Source of the DNA: Isoetes taiwanensis
Lineage: Eukaryota > Streptophyta > Lycopodiopsida > Isoetales > Isoetaceae
Reading direction: 5' to 3'
Assembly: GCA_021234155.1 (NCBI GenBank)
Contig: JAJEKV010000420.1
Location: forward strand, 126,001-190,000
Length of the DNA: 64,000 nucleotides
Position numbers and translations under genes: made by a program. The notes beneath the pieces were generated by a model. The model searched no databases and was not told where the DNA came from. It saw only the letters and a list, made by a program, of their open reading frames with translations. This document shows, piece by piece, positions 11,656 to 22,588 of the stretch (the first letter of the stretch is position 1; each line of letters begins with the position of its first letter).

Positions 11656-13380
11656 CTAGAGAGAGAAGAGGGAAAGATAGAGGGGGATAAGAGAGAGGAG
11701 GGAGAAGAGGGAGAGAGAGGAATAGAAAAGAGAGAGAAAGATAGAGAGAGAGGGAAGAAATAGAGAGAGAGGAGAGAGAGAAGGAAAAAGGGGAGAGAGA
11801 GATAAGAGAGGGAAAAGAGACAGAAGAGAGGAGAGAGGAGAGAGGAGGGAGGAGGGAGGAGGGAGGATAGAGAGAGAGGAGAGGGAGGGGAGGAGGAGAG
11901 CAGAGAGGAGAGAGAGAAAAGAGACAGGGAGAGAGAGAAAGAGAGAGAGAGAGAGATAGAGAGAGAGAGGGGAAAGAAAAGAGAGGAGGAAGGAGAGAAG
12001 GGGGGAGAGAAAGAAGAGAGAGGAGAGACAGAGGCAGAGGGGAGAGAGAGAAGAGAGGGATAGAGAAAGAGAGAGGAGAGAGAGGGATAGACAAAGAGAG
12101 AGGAGAGAGAAAGAGAGGAGGGAGGAGAGAGAGAGAGAGGAGAGTAGAGAGGAGAGAGAAGAGAGAGGAAAGAAAGGGGGGAGAGAGGGGAACGAAGAGA
12201 GAGGGGATAGAGAGGGGAAAGAAGAGAGATGAGAGAGAGAGGAGAGAAGGAGGAGAGGGGAGAGAGAGGGGGAGAGATGAGGGAGAAGAGAGAAAGAAAG
12301 ATAGGGAGAGAGGGGAGAAATAGAGAAATAGAGAGAGAGAGAGAGAGATGGATGAGGGAAGAGAGAGGAGAGTGGAGAGAGGGGAGAGAGAGAGAGAGAA
12401 AGGGCGGGGAAAGAAGAGATAGAAGAGAGAGGAGAGAGAGGGAGAAGAGAGAGAGGAGAGAGAAAAGAGAGGAGGGAGAAGAGAGAGAGAGGAATAGAAA
12501 AGAGAGAGAAAGATAGACAGAGAGGAGGATAGAGAGAAGAGAGAGAAGAGAGAAGAGGAGGATAGAGAGAGGAGAGAGAAGAGGGGAAGGAGATAAAGAG
12601 AGGAGAAGAGAGAGGAGAGAGAGAGGAGAGAGAGAATACAGAGGGGAGAAACAGGGAGGATAGAGAAGAGAGAGAAAAGAGAAGAAAGGCAAAAACCGAG
12701 GCGAGGTCTAGAGGGGGAGGGGAGAGAGAGAAGAGAGAGAGAAAAAGAGAGAGGAAAGAGAAAGAGAGGAGGAATGAGAGAGAGAGGAGAGTAGAGAGGA
12801 GAGAGATAGGAGAGAGATAGGAGAGAGAAGAGAGCTCTCTCCTCTCTCTTCTCTCTCTCTCCCCATTTTTCCTTCTTTATGCTATCTCTCTCCTCTCTCT
12901 TTATTCCTCCCCTCTCTCTCTATCTTTCTCTCTCTTCTCTCTCTTCTCTTTTCTGTCTCTTTTCCCTCTCTTCTCTCTCTCCTCGCTCTCTCTCTCCCCT
13001 TTTTTGCTTCTCTCTCCTCTCTCTCCTATCTCTCTCTCTCTCTCTCCTCTCTCTTTCCTCTCCCATTTCCCTCTTCTCTCTCCTCTCTCTCTTATCTCTC
13101 TTCTCTCTCCTCTCCCTTCTTTCCCCTCTCTCTCTCTCCTCTCTCTTCTCTCTCTTCTCTTTCCTCTCTGCTCTCCTCTCTCTCTCCTCCCTCCCCTCTC
13201 TTCTCTCTCTCTCTCCTCTCCTCCTCTCCCCTTTTTCCCTTCTTTCTCTCTCCTATCTCTCTATTTCTCCCCTCTCTACCTTTCTCTCTTTTTTCTATTC
13301 CTCTCTCTCCCTCTTCTCCCTCCTCTCTCATCTCTCTCCTCTCCCTTCTCCCCCTCTAGCTTTCCCTCTTCTCTCTCTAG

Positions 13381-13404
13381 CTTCATTCTAGAACATTCTA
13401 GAAG
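13381..13404. promoter_or_regulatory. Heat-shock-element-like array, right end of foldback
   Basis: This is the inverted copy of the left-end array (CTTCATTCTAGAACATTC, then TAGAAG). It puts the same four-pentamer site at both termini of the foldback. Confidence 0.4.
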
Positions 13405-13470
13405 TTTCTTGGTCTCGAGGGCTTCTATAATTGGCTTAAGAGTCCCAGAACACATTGGCATGCGCATTTG
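13405..13470 (-). pseudogene. LRR-gene fragment beside the foldback
   Basis: The plus-strand TTGGTCTCGAGGGCTTCTAT followed by AATTGGC matches 16,179-16,206 of the LRR gene. The minus-strand reading KPIIEALETKK parallels TPIIEALKTKN of that gene. The matching reading frame runs straight into the foldback, consistent with the foldback interrupting an LRR copy. Confidence 0.5.
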
Positions 13471-13774
13471 ACTATATGACGATATCCAGCAGAAAATATT
13501 ATATGACAATATCCAGCAGAAAGCATAGAAAGAGATTGGATGCAAGCCCATTCTCTTAATGCTTAATTGCAGAAGCATTAGTCATGAAGTAAATAAATCT
13601 TTCTGGATGGCCTACCGAAACACCAAATCTTACTAGCAGCTCATGCTGAAAACAACCGTGGAAACGATAAAAAATAACTGACCTTGGTTCTTGGTGCGGT
13701 GGTAGTCTTTTCATCTGACTTATGACCCATTTCTCTATGGAAGGCAAGAACAAAATATCCAGTTTCACGTATCT

Positions 13775-14539
13775 TTAACATATATGATTCCAATCCACCC
13801 TAAGAAATACAGTTTGCAAATTAAAAAGCTTTAGCATGTCATTGTCCGCTTCAAGACTTGCTCTCAACGGAGATGTCCCATGAGGATTCTGTCTTTGTAT
13901 GTGTGAATGTACACCAAAAATGAAGCTGGCCCTTTCTTTACCACCATAAATAATGAAAACATTGACCAAACCGTTGTAAAGCCAATCTCCACAACCAAAT
14001 CCTTGGACTTGAAAATTTAGCTGCCACCAAACTTATTTCTAAACCTAGTGTAGCCTAGATTTCCGCTCTTTCTGATTCGTTTCTGTAAACCTCTGGGTGC
14101 TACCAAATTCTGGCCACAATCACCTATTTCGAAGTTCCTGCCAGTTTGGCTTCATATTTTATGCGATATCTCAATCTGAGATATTATGATATACTCATGA
14201 GTCCATTTCAACTCTATGATCCAGCATTGCAAAATATAATGGCATTTAAATAAATGTTGGAACGTGCTTGTTGTCAAAAGATTCCTGTTATACAGTAGAA
14301 GGCAAAACACGTTTCCTAGCAAGAATGCGCAGTGCCTGCAATTTAGTTGCCCACCCCATAGATGAAGCAAACCATAAAACAGTATGAAGGCATACAAGAT
14401 GTAACAGATTAAATGTTCGATCCAAACTCTGTTGGCCAGGATTTTTTAAGCTCAACGTGAGAAATTGCAGAAAAGTAATCATGTCTTCAAGAGCCATTTC
14501 TTGAAAGTAGAATTTAAGCAATGGATTCCTTTCCAACAT
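13775..14539 (-). pseudogene. Possible ankyrin-like remnants
   Basis: Two minus-strand frames contain ankyrin-like stretches: PHGTSPLRASLEADNDMLKL (about 13,830-13,890) and a DRTFNLLHLVCLH segment followed by GWATKLQALRILARK (about 14,300-14,430). The G-T-(S/T)-P-L and L-H-L-x-C words are in the right spacing for decayed repeats. There is no continuous frame or full set of repeats, so this is only a suggestion. Confidence 0.2.
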
Positions 14540-14612
14540 TCATGTAACCATGTCTAAGAGCCATTCCTTGACAGTCTAAAAATGAAGCAATGGATTCATT
14601 TTCAACATTCAG
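14479..14612. repeat. Tandem duplication of about 68 bp
   Basis: Two copies of CATGTCT..AAGAGCCATT..TTGA..AAGCAATGGATTC..TTCAACATTCA lie head to tail, with a few substitutions and indels. Confidence 0.8.
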
Positions 14613-14917
14613 CTTAAAAGCTTGCATCTTTATGTTGATAGCATTGAAATGCTAACACAATGGTCATCCCCAATTATGTGTATGCCACAGCAATGTAATA
14701 TGAATATCTATCTAAAGTAAAATGCAAAGCACATATTAGCAGAATGAACGAACTGATTTCGGTACAAAAATAACTTAACGTGAGTCCATGACCATGCCTT
14801 GCAGGTTGAATAACTGCAAACAATTGAAGTCATCATTCCTATTATTCATTAATGATGTTGCTGAAAACTCTAAATTGCATACAAATTTGCTTAATTCTAA
14901 GCTTAACGTACTCACCT

Positions 14918-16880
14918 CTAATTTGATCCATACCGCCTCCTTTTGTTGATGCTGCTTTCATATTGGCTTCCCGTTTCACATATACGCTTCCCCTTACGTT
15001 GGCTTGAATACTTAAGTGCTTGGCGAGCAAAAGCTGCCCAATTTACTTTGTATTTACTAGGATTAGCTTTAGCCTTGTTACAATTCTCGTAGGCAAATGC
15101 CAAATAAAACTGTTTTCTAACTTCGTAGATCACGCGATTATTCAGATAGACTTCATGTGCTAGTTCTTGAAGCCTACTTTTAAATTGTGGCTGTATGTTA
15201 TCAAGATTCATCTTGTTTGGAAGGTTATCCATGTTCTTCCCTGGAAGGCTGTCCTCCTTCCACACAGATGTGAATTCTTCATATGGCACATCTTCTTTCC
15301 TTATCTGTTTGGGCATTTTTCCCTCTTTTGGGAGGCCCTTGAATGGGCATTCCTCTTCTATTTCTGCTATGTTATCTCCAGCCTGTAGTGCACCATTATG
15401 ATATTTAAGTTAAGAAATGCCTGTCATGTATTACAATATTTAAGACATGCATGTCATGTACATTTTTAAGTCTGTGCAGTGGAGCAAAAAGATCATTACC
15501 TTGGAAGTGAATGCTGGGATTTCTGCAAAAATGCAAACACAAGCAAAAGTTAGTTGTAGCATATTAAATGAAATTGGGAAAAGAGGCACTGAAATGGCCA
15601 TATGGCTATGACACAGAACATTGAGACTGGAAAGTTACCTCTGTCTTCTATATCTTCTGAATCAACTCCATCAATCTTGTGGATGAAATTCAAGACATCA
15701 CCCTCTTCAGCATCGATGAGATTAAAGACCAACTTCTCATCAGCATAAACATGATAATCATATTCATCATCACCATCATAATTACCCAACCATAGGCTTT
15801 TCATTCTACATTTTCCACTTGTAATGGCATTCTTAAGCTGTTTGATGCCCTTGCCAGATATAAGATTGTTGGTCAGGTCCAAGATTTGCAACGAACATTG
15901 TCCATTTTCAAGGGCATTAGCCAGCGCATGCACTCCATCATCGTCTATGCCCAAACCCTTCATATACAGGTTCTTCAACCTACATCTGTTGCTCTTAAGG
16001 GCCTTTCCTAGGCTTATCAACAATGCATTCCTATCGACCTCAGAGTAAGATATCCCATCGACCTCAGAGTAAGATAAATCCAAGGTCTCTAACTTACACA
16101 GGTCGCTACACAAAGCCTCAGCAAGGGCATCGCCATCGGCATCGTTAAGGTTGATCTTTAAGGTTTGTAACCTGCAGTTCTTGGTCTTGAGGGCTTCTAT
16201 AATTGGCGTATATAATTGGCCATAACAGTCTTGGAGGTCAAGCGTTTGTAAGTCGCAGAAGCCACTAGTGAGGGCCTTCGCAATGCTGCTAATACTTCCC
16301 TTGTCTAAACGTGAACCTCTAATATGCAGTTCTTGGAGCCCACAATTCCCTCTCATCATGCCGCACGCGAATGCCTCCCACAACTCCACTACATAATCAT
16401 AATCATCATAGTAAAAAGATTGCAACTTAGTACTGCCGTACGCGATGGCCATTAAAAGCTTTAAAACGCCTCGAATACGACTCTCCTTAAGCCTTAGCCC
16501 TCTTAGCCTGCCTCGGCTGATTCCATCTACAATCCAATTAACATTTCTAATGCGACAGTTAATAAGCTCTAGAAATTGCAAACTGCAATCTTGGGAAAAA
16601 ACATCTAATCCGTGTCCTTCTATTTCGAATCCGTCGAGACTAATTGAGCAAAGGTTACACTTTTTGCTCCTATTAAGAGCTTCAAAAATGGAATGGACAC
16701 AATTTTCATCATTTATGTCCTTACTTCTTTTAATCACTCGCAATCTGTCCAACCCACACTTACTTTGCAGGAGATACGTAAGTTGTTCTATTTCCTTCTC
16801 CTCACATATCCGGATGCAAACTTCTGCTATATATTCTCCTTCTTCAACGATTTCAGAAATACTCCGCTCTGGTTTTACAC
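14918..16880 (-). CDS. LRR protein (ribonuclease-inhibitor type), three supported exons
   Basis: Probable intracellular leucine-rich-repeat protein; the ligand is unknown. Main exon 16,880-15,639 (414 codons) has repeats of about 28-40 residues, most opening with C-x-L-x-x-L, e.g. CDLQTLDLQDC, CRLQTLKI, CKLETLDLSYSEVDG, CRLKNLYMKGLGIDDDG and CSLQILDLTNNLISGKG, and continuing into (A/G)-x-A-L-type helices, as in RI-like LRRs. It ends at AGAG/GTAACT. A 116-nt intron leads to a 23-nt micro-exon (15,522-15,500), a 117-nt intron leads to exon 3 (15,382-14,918), and phases agree throughout. Exon 3 encodes about 154 residues unlike LRRs, ending in basic clusters (QRKGKR, NKRRR) that may be nuclear signals. 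A strong GTGAGT donor just after the stop suggests a 3'-UTR intron. The 5' end is open: TTTGCAG at 16,881 is a good acceptor, so an upstream exon is likely, though ATG at 16,893 is an in-frame alternative. No N-terminal domain was identified. Confidence 0.75.
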
Positions 16881-16885
16881 CTGCA

Positions 16886-16955
16886 AATTTCATGATAAAA
16901 AGAAAGAAGCAAAATTTCATGATAAAAAACAAAGAAGCAAATTCATGATAAAAAG
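16886..16955. repeat. Triple repeat TTTCATGATAAAAAG upstream of the LRR exon
   Basis: Three copies of (A)TTTCATGATAAAAAnnAAAG followed by AAGCAAA lie directly upstream of the main LRR exon. They supply several in-frame minus-strand ATGs, so they complicate start assignment. Confidence 0.75.
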
Positions 16956-17469
16956 CCCATAGTATGAGGAAGGGGCATCGCTTCTCCTTCTTTATGACCT
17001 AGTCCAAGAAAATGATTCTCCAAGAAACAACACGGAACTTCATCCATAGTATGTATTCGTGCAAATTCCTTATTCCTTATTCTACGCAATTTCCTATGGA
17101 CTCTATAAATTTGACTTTGGACCGATAATGTTTCCACAATCACATGGCGTATGTTTATAACTTAAGGTTTCTAAAGGTTTATTGAAGTATTTGTATATAA
17201 ATACGTATAATGATGATGTTGGCACTTCAGTTTTGGAAAGAAAGGGTATTTTCTTTTTAACGAAGCTAATAGTTCATGTGCTTGCAGGGCACCTGGCTAC
17301 AAAAAGGGCAGCCAGAAAGGGCAGGACGTATATAAGAATCACCTCTTACCTGTGATTCTGATGTGGAAACGCTGCCGACGCCGTTAGGGTTGTGTTAGAA
17401 TTCCAGACGAATTGCTGCACACTAAGTATGTGCATCGATTATCATTTTGGCACTGAGCGCTGGCGCTAC

Positions 17470-17780
17470 TGTGTCACAGATACGTTTTCTAACTGTATAA
17501 ATAGTGACACCTGTGGACTTTCAGAGGGCTTCGGCCCCTTAATACTAACCTCTGTGGGCTTTCAGAATGGTTCGGCCCTGTGCATAAGGACGATCCCCTC
17601 TCTTGGGATCCGGCAAAGCAAAGCAGGCCTTCAAGATCTGGCGAAGGAAAGTAAAACAGAGCGGTAGATCTGGCAAAGCAGTGCAGGGTTTCAAGATCCG
17701 GCAAAGCACAACAGGGTTTCAAGATCCGGTAAGATTCGGCAAAACAGATCAAAGCAAAGCTTCAAAACTGCCCTGCTATG
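17470..17780. repeat. Degenerate tandem repeat GATCYGGCAAAGCA...CAGGGTTTCAA
   Basis: About five units of roughly 30-38 bp with the word GATC(C/T)GGCAAAGCA followed by CAGG(C/G)(C/T)TTCAA (17,607-17,760). They are preceded by two GTGGGCTTTCAGA.GG.TTCGGCCC-like units (17,514-17,580). The open frames here are repeat artefacts. Confidence 0.75.
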
Positions 17781-20256
17781 GCGAACAGATCAAACAGATT
17801 TAAAAAATCAGAAGATTTATGCCTTTGCTTCTGTCTTACACCAATGATTTGCAAGAAGAACAAGCTTCATCTGCTGCCATCTTCGATCTGCGCGAAGAAC
17901 CGATGATCTGTATGCACCTGCTTTGTTGAAGAGCTGGCGGCGGCCCCTAAAAATGAAGAACCCTAAAACCAAAGTGAAGAACCCTAACCTGCGCAGCCGG
18001 TCGGGCGGAATTCATTAACCCAACTTCCATTCCGCAGTATTGGGCTTTGCCACATGGCGCCACGAAAATGCACGCTAGGAAAAAAAATGGACCCAACTTC
18101 TTTATTGTGATGGTGGAATCTTGTTCATATATTTGAGTTGTAAAGTATATTGTATTATTATGACACTATTGTACAAATGCCAAAATACTATTTTAACCAA
18201 TGGTTGATGGTTTTCTAGTGGCCCCTTTAAAAGCGGGTCAACAGAGGCCACTTTTACCCGAGAAAGACCCCAAATGGCAAACAGGATCTCTGGAGGGGGG
18301 ATATCCTACAAAATGTGCCACGATCCAAGGGCCCAGAAACAATAATACATGACTTTCGGCCGATTCATCCTTATTATAAAATCCTGGCCTACCTGAAATA
18401 TTTAGCATAGCATATGCTCATAGTTTTTTTATGCCTTTTTGGCTAACTTAACTAAACATATGCCAACGAACTTTCTGTTAAGTTAGCTTAGTTAAATTTT
18501 TTAACTACCGTTGGTCTAAAGACAATCACCCGGTTAGTGTTAACTTAACCGTCGAAAGCTGCTGAGAATAAGAAATTTGCAAGAGTACATTTTTTGATGA
18601 AGTTTAACGTTGATTCTTTGAGGACTCGTCTTTTTGGACTCAGTCATTAAAAGAAGACATGATGTTCATTAAAAGGAGATGTGATGTTTTCCTCATATTA
18701 TGCATGGAATAATTTAAGGGCTAATCTTATCTATTTGATGATTTTTTAGCACATTTCAAAAATATGTTCGTTAAAGTAAATAGGAAAAATTAGAAAAATA
18801 ATAATAATAATTTTAGCTTAACTATTTTCGCACATGCACTAATCTTCAAACTTTTTAGCAAAATAGAAAGTAAAAAAGCAAAAATTTGTAATGTTTAGCG
18901 AAACGATGGAAAATTTTAAAATGAACTTCAGGCCAGTGTATAGTTCTATGTAAAAAGAAATATCTCATTAGTAATCTAATTTAAGGCTTAGGTTTAGCCA
19001 GCTGGCATTGTTTAGAAAATGTTTCTTGGTTCTATGACGGGGCTTAGTTCCACAGTTTCTGTTTGGGCTTCCGCCTTGTTATGTATCATCCCATGGCGCG
19101 AGGGGATCTTCGTGAACGTAAACAATGTTATTTTATCTTATCTGATTGTAAGAAAATGATTAAACTAAATGAAAACAATTGGGTTAAAGTATAATAATTT
19201 TAATTTAATGCTTTCTCTGCCCACACACATAAGGTTTTGGGATGAACTTTGGGTTAGTTTAGCTAAACGCTAGAAAGTATGAGATGAAAATTTTGTAGAG
19301 TATATATAAGACAATTGCATCAAGGGCAGCGTGAATTAGAGCATTTTTTTGGCAGAGGAAAAGCGGTCCTAGCCCATGCGGCCCATCTCTTTTTCTGCCA
19401 GGGCATCGCCGAACTAGCAAGGGTCCAACCAAATTCTCTCTCCTATTTCCTTGGGTTTAATCTCGGCCGTTGGATTAATACACTTTGTATTTAAATGATG
19501 TATTTGATGCCTATACGGAACGTATAATACGGGCTAGTTTACGGCTGTAGCATCTGAACTGTGGGGACAATATCTTAACGGTTGGAAATTAGTTTGTATG
19601 TATGGTATTATAACAAAGCATTCTACGTGGACGGTAATGTGAAACGGCCGTTGGATTTATTGGCACATCTGTTGGGAGATTCTTTTTAAGCCGCTTCTTT
19701 TGTTTATGGATTATCATCCAAGCAACCCCAAATCTTGGAGCCCGGCATATGGATTAAGTCATCTTCATCTTTTGCATACACACCGCGGATGAAAGCCAAA
19801 GCGGATGAAAAGAGTTCGTTTTAGGCCCTTATAGAATAATGAAGTTGGTATTAATTATTTGTTCTGAACTTAGATTCTTTTGATTTCATACAAAACATCT
19901 TTCGTAACGAGTCATTATGGTCAATATTCTTCTATCGTGCGGGCACTGAACACAAGACAAAAAAATGCAGGTTCAAATTCTGCATATTCTAGCATGTATA
20001 GACGCGTTGGGGAAGAGAAACGTAAGGCCGCCGTGATAAGTTTCTTGTAGATATCAATAAAATCGTATATAACTATAAAACAATTACAATGACAAGCTTG
20101 CAAATGATGCCTCATCCCTTTTATCTTGTTCAATGTCCTCCAACTCAATGTCACCAAGTCGTAGATGTAGTAGATGCAACTTCAACATTCTCGTCAATGG
20201 CATAATCTATAACGACGTGATTTGATGATTGCATTGGCGAAGGTAACACATCATTC
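17781..20256. other. No recognisable gene
   Basis: AT-rich, no supported coding region. CGGCCGTTGGATT occurs twice (about 19,465 and 19,645), a word often seen in plant repeats. An imperfect GTTAAGTTAGCTTAGTTAAA-type inverted repeat lies near 18,440-18,500. Confidence 0.4.
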
Positions 20257-20823
20257 TCAATTAGTCCTCTGTATAGTATTCATGTCGTGTTCTAAAAGAT
20301 TTGTTTCATCATAGGTTACAACATCAGTCTCAAGTGTAGAAGAAGTTATATGGTTCGCTTCACGATGATAGGATTGATCATACAAAGTTAATGGATCAAT
20401 CATACGACGAGATGTAGGAGTCGCGTGCACCACAATCCACCAATCATTTTCTTTCTGGTTCTTATGGAAAAAAACTTGTTCAACTTGCCTTGGAAAAACA
20501 AAAGGCTCGTCCATGTCCCTCAACAATTGCGTAGAGTTCACCTCATAAAAACTTGAAGGATGTTGCCTAATCGTGTGATTTCTTCCTCGATAAGATGCTT
20601 TGAACCACCTTGCCTTCAAAACATTCACCTTGAAGGAACGAAAATCAACTTCCATACCAACATAATTGAGATCACTGTCTACTGATTGGTTGTCCCTTAT
20701 AGAGGATTGACTCTTTTGCTCAAAACATGCTGCAATGCCACAATCATATGTAACCCTAACCCTGTCAATGCTCGCGACGCGAAAATGTTGGCCATATGCC
20801 CTCATGGATGTATGGAATCTTGC
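20257..20823 (-). pseudogene. DUF4216 domain remnant (CACTA transposon-associated)
   Basis: The minus-strand frame has the DUF4216 pattern found in plant En/Spm (CACTA) transposon proteins: YGQHFRVASIDRVRVTYDCG near the start, then FKVNVLKARWFKASYRG, a DEPFVFPRQVEQVFFHKN block and WWIVVHATPTSRRMID. An acceptor (ATGTTGCAG) sits at 20,824, so the exon starts at 20,823 rather than at the upstream ATG. The companion TNP2-type transposase is not visible in this window, and no CACTA terminal repeats were found, so it reads as an isolated fragment or orphan exon. The frame itself is intact for about 189 codons. Confidence 0.7.
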
Positions 20824-21149
20824 CTGCAACATGTATTATATCATCATGATCAATAATAAAAAACATATTAATTTAGTGCAAAAGATAGCAATATACCTTT
20901 CTTGAACATCCAACTGCTACATTGTAACGAACCTAGTGGCCTTGTGGGCATGACGTTCATAGATTACCTGAAAGTGGCTTACTTTGTCTCAGTATAAGAT
21001 GGTGTAGATCATCTAACGACCTTGTTATGCGTCTATGGGTTATGCTAGTCGTGGCATTTAAAACTATCGAAATACATTAGCAAAGGTTACATAAGCAGAA
21101 GGAGTTCGATTAATGCGTATTGGACTTGTAAAATATGATAAGCATGCAT

Positions 21150-21215
21150 TAGATTGCATGCACGTGCATGCACATGCGCATGCATGCATGTGATTAACAC
21201 TTGTCTAGCATGCAT
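21150..21215. repeat. CATGCA (RY-type) array in block D2 copy A
   Basis: Clustered GCATGCATG / CATGCACATGCGCATGCATG words, alternating purine-pyrimidine. The equivalent array in copy B is at 26,392-26,475 and is longer. Confidence 0.8.
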
Positions 21216-21777
21216 ATGCATTGAGATTTACTCATTGTATATATATATTGGATGTGAACAAAGGAGAGGGTGTCTTGGTTTGATAAAGGATCTTGTTTAT
21301 TGTTCTCCTCTACCTATTCTCTAGAGAAGGTGAGGCTGGTCGAATTGTAGAACAATAGCAGAAACCGGAAGGAGTTTGCAGATGGGAAGGTGATGAGGAA
21401 ATAGAAGTAAGAAAGGCAAATCCAGTTGATAGGAAGCAGAATCAATCCGAGAAACTGAGGTGGGGATCTGATGCGTGCTTGGGGATTTGATGAGTGCTTT
21501 GTTTTTTGTATTGCTTGGTGGTGCTTGCAATAGAACCGGTAGCTATGGCGAACCCAATCGGCTGTTTCAGCTAGAATAGATCTTCAATTTGGTTCTACAT
21601 CACACCCAAAGTATTTCTTATGAATTCTGGCCTGTTCTGCCTCCATCCCAGCTAGTTTTGATCTTGTTTGCCAATCTGGCAGTATCTCTGTGCGAAAGAG
21701 AGCCTCTAATATGTCTTTTTTGTTTCCAAGTCTCGTTCTTTATAATTATTTTGCCCTTAAGTTCATTGAAAGCCTTG

Positions 21778-21836
21778 TAGGTTAGTTGGTTAGCAGTTGA
21801 GCCTTTCAGGTTATAGACCTAGGTTCGAATCTAGCA
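21778..21836 (+). repeat. tRNA-derived (SINE-like) segment, copy A
   Basis: TAGGTTAGTTGGTTAGC resembles a pol III A box (TAGCTCAGTTGGTTAG in tRNAs) at 21,778. GGTTCGAATCT (21,822-21,832) is a near-consensus B box at tRNA-like spacing. No clean cloverleaf is apparent, so a SINE head or tRNA pseudogene is more likely than a working tRNA. Confidence 0.5.
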
Positions 21837-22588
21837 TAATGGATTAATGGATTAATGGAACAATAGGGTCCATTCTTTAGAGTTGTAGTCTTGCAGACAT
21901 ATTAGGCATAGTAATGGGAATCTTACGTGAATAAGTATTGATAGGTTCTAAGTTATTGAATCTAGTTTGTCTTACTATCCTAGGGTCTTGAAGCCCTACT
22001 TGATTCTCTATTTTAACTATCGAACTTGCTTTGAGTTATAGTTAGATGGTCGCCCAGCTACGTTGTTATATCTTGGAACGTTGTGATAGCCTTTGCGTTA
22101 AGTGTCCCTAGTTGCATTGCTGCTAGCCTAGATGGTCATTACTTGAGTTGAGGATTGTTAATTCTACGAATCTTAAGTATTGTGATTATAATTTGGGAGC
22201 CTAGAGTTTCCTTGGTAGAGTTATAATCTTGTATATGGGATATTCCATGCAACCTTTATGAATAGGGGACCGTACCATAGAAGGATATATTGCCAGTACT
22301 TTTGATAGAGTAATGGGTGGATTCTATGATGCTAGATGGATGGAGTATGAGCGTTGCATTATATTTGCTAGGAATATGCTATGGCCTATCTAGTAGAGAT
22401 TCTGAGTGGTAGTCCATCTCATGAGTTTAGACCTCAGGATGAAGTAGAATATGTGAATTGTCTCTAGGACATTAGTGTAATTATGGTATTACTTGATAGT
22501 TATGGTTGCTTATATGTTAAGGAAGTCATGTTCTTGCTTTGAGATGTGGCGATGAGATGTTGTCACTGGGTTATGAAATATCTTGGTA

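Larger units (their letters stand above)
11632..13404. mobile_element. Foldback-like element: purine-only arm then pyrimidine-only arm
   Basis: From about 11,656 to 12,834 the plus strand is almost purely A/G (GAGAGGAGA-type). At an AGAGCTCT palindrome (12,831-12,838) it flips to almost purely C/T until about 13,380. The outer ends are exact inverted copies: CTTCTAGAATG, TTCTAGAATGAAG and GCTAGAGAGAGAAGAGGGAA read inward from both sides, and similarity continues along the arms. The arms are unequal (about 1.2 and 0.57 kb). The long open frames on either strand (up to 355 codons of S, L, P, F) are simple-sequence artefacts. The structure fits a foldback transposon or an inverted duplication that captured a GA microsatellite; no target duplication is certain. 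Confidence 0.75.

Noticed and set aside
11625-12692. 355-codon minus-strand ORF (and partners) of Ser/Leu/Pro/Phe
   Set aside because: It is the translation of a GA/CT simple-sequence tract; every frame is open because the tract lacks stop words. Not a gene.
16943-17143. 66-codon minus-strand ORF upstream of the LRR exon as its first exon
   Set aside because: No good donor at its end and no phase-compatible junction found, so it was not joined to the gene.
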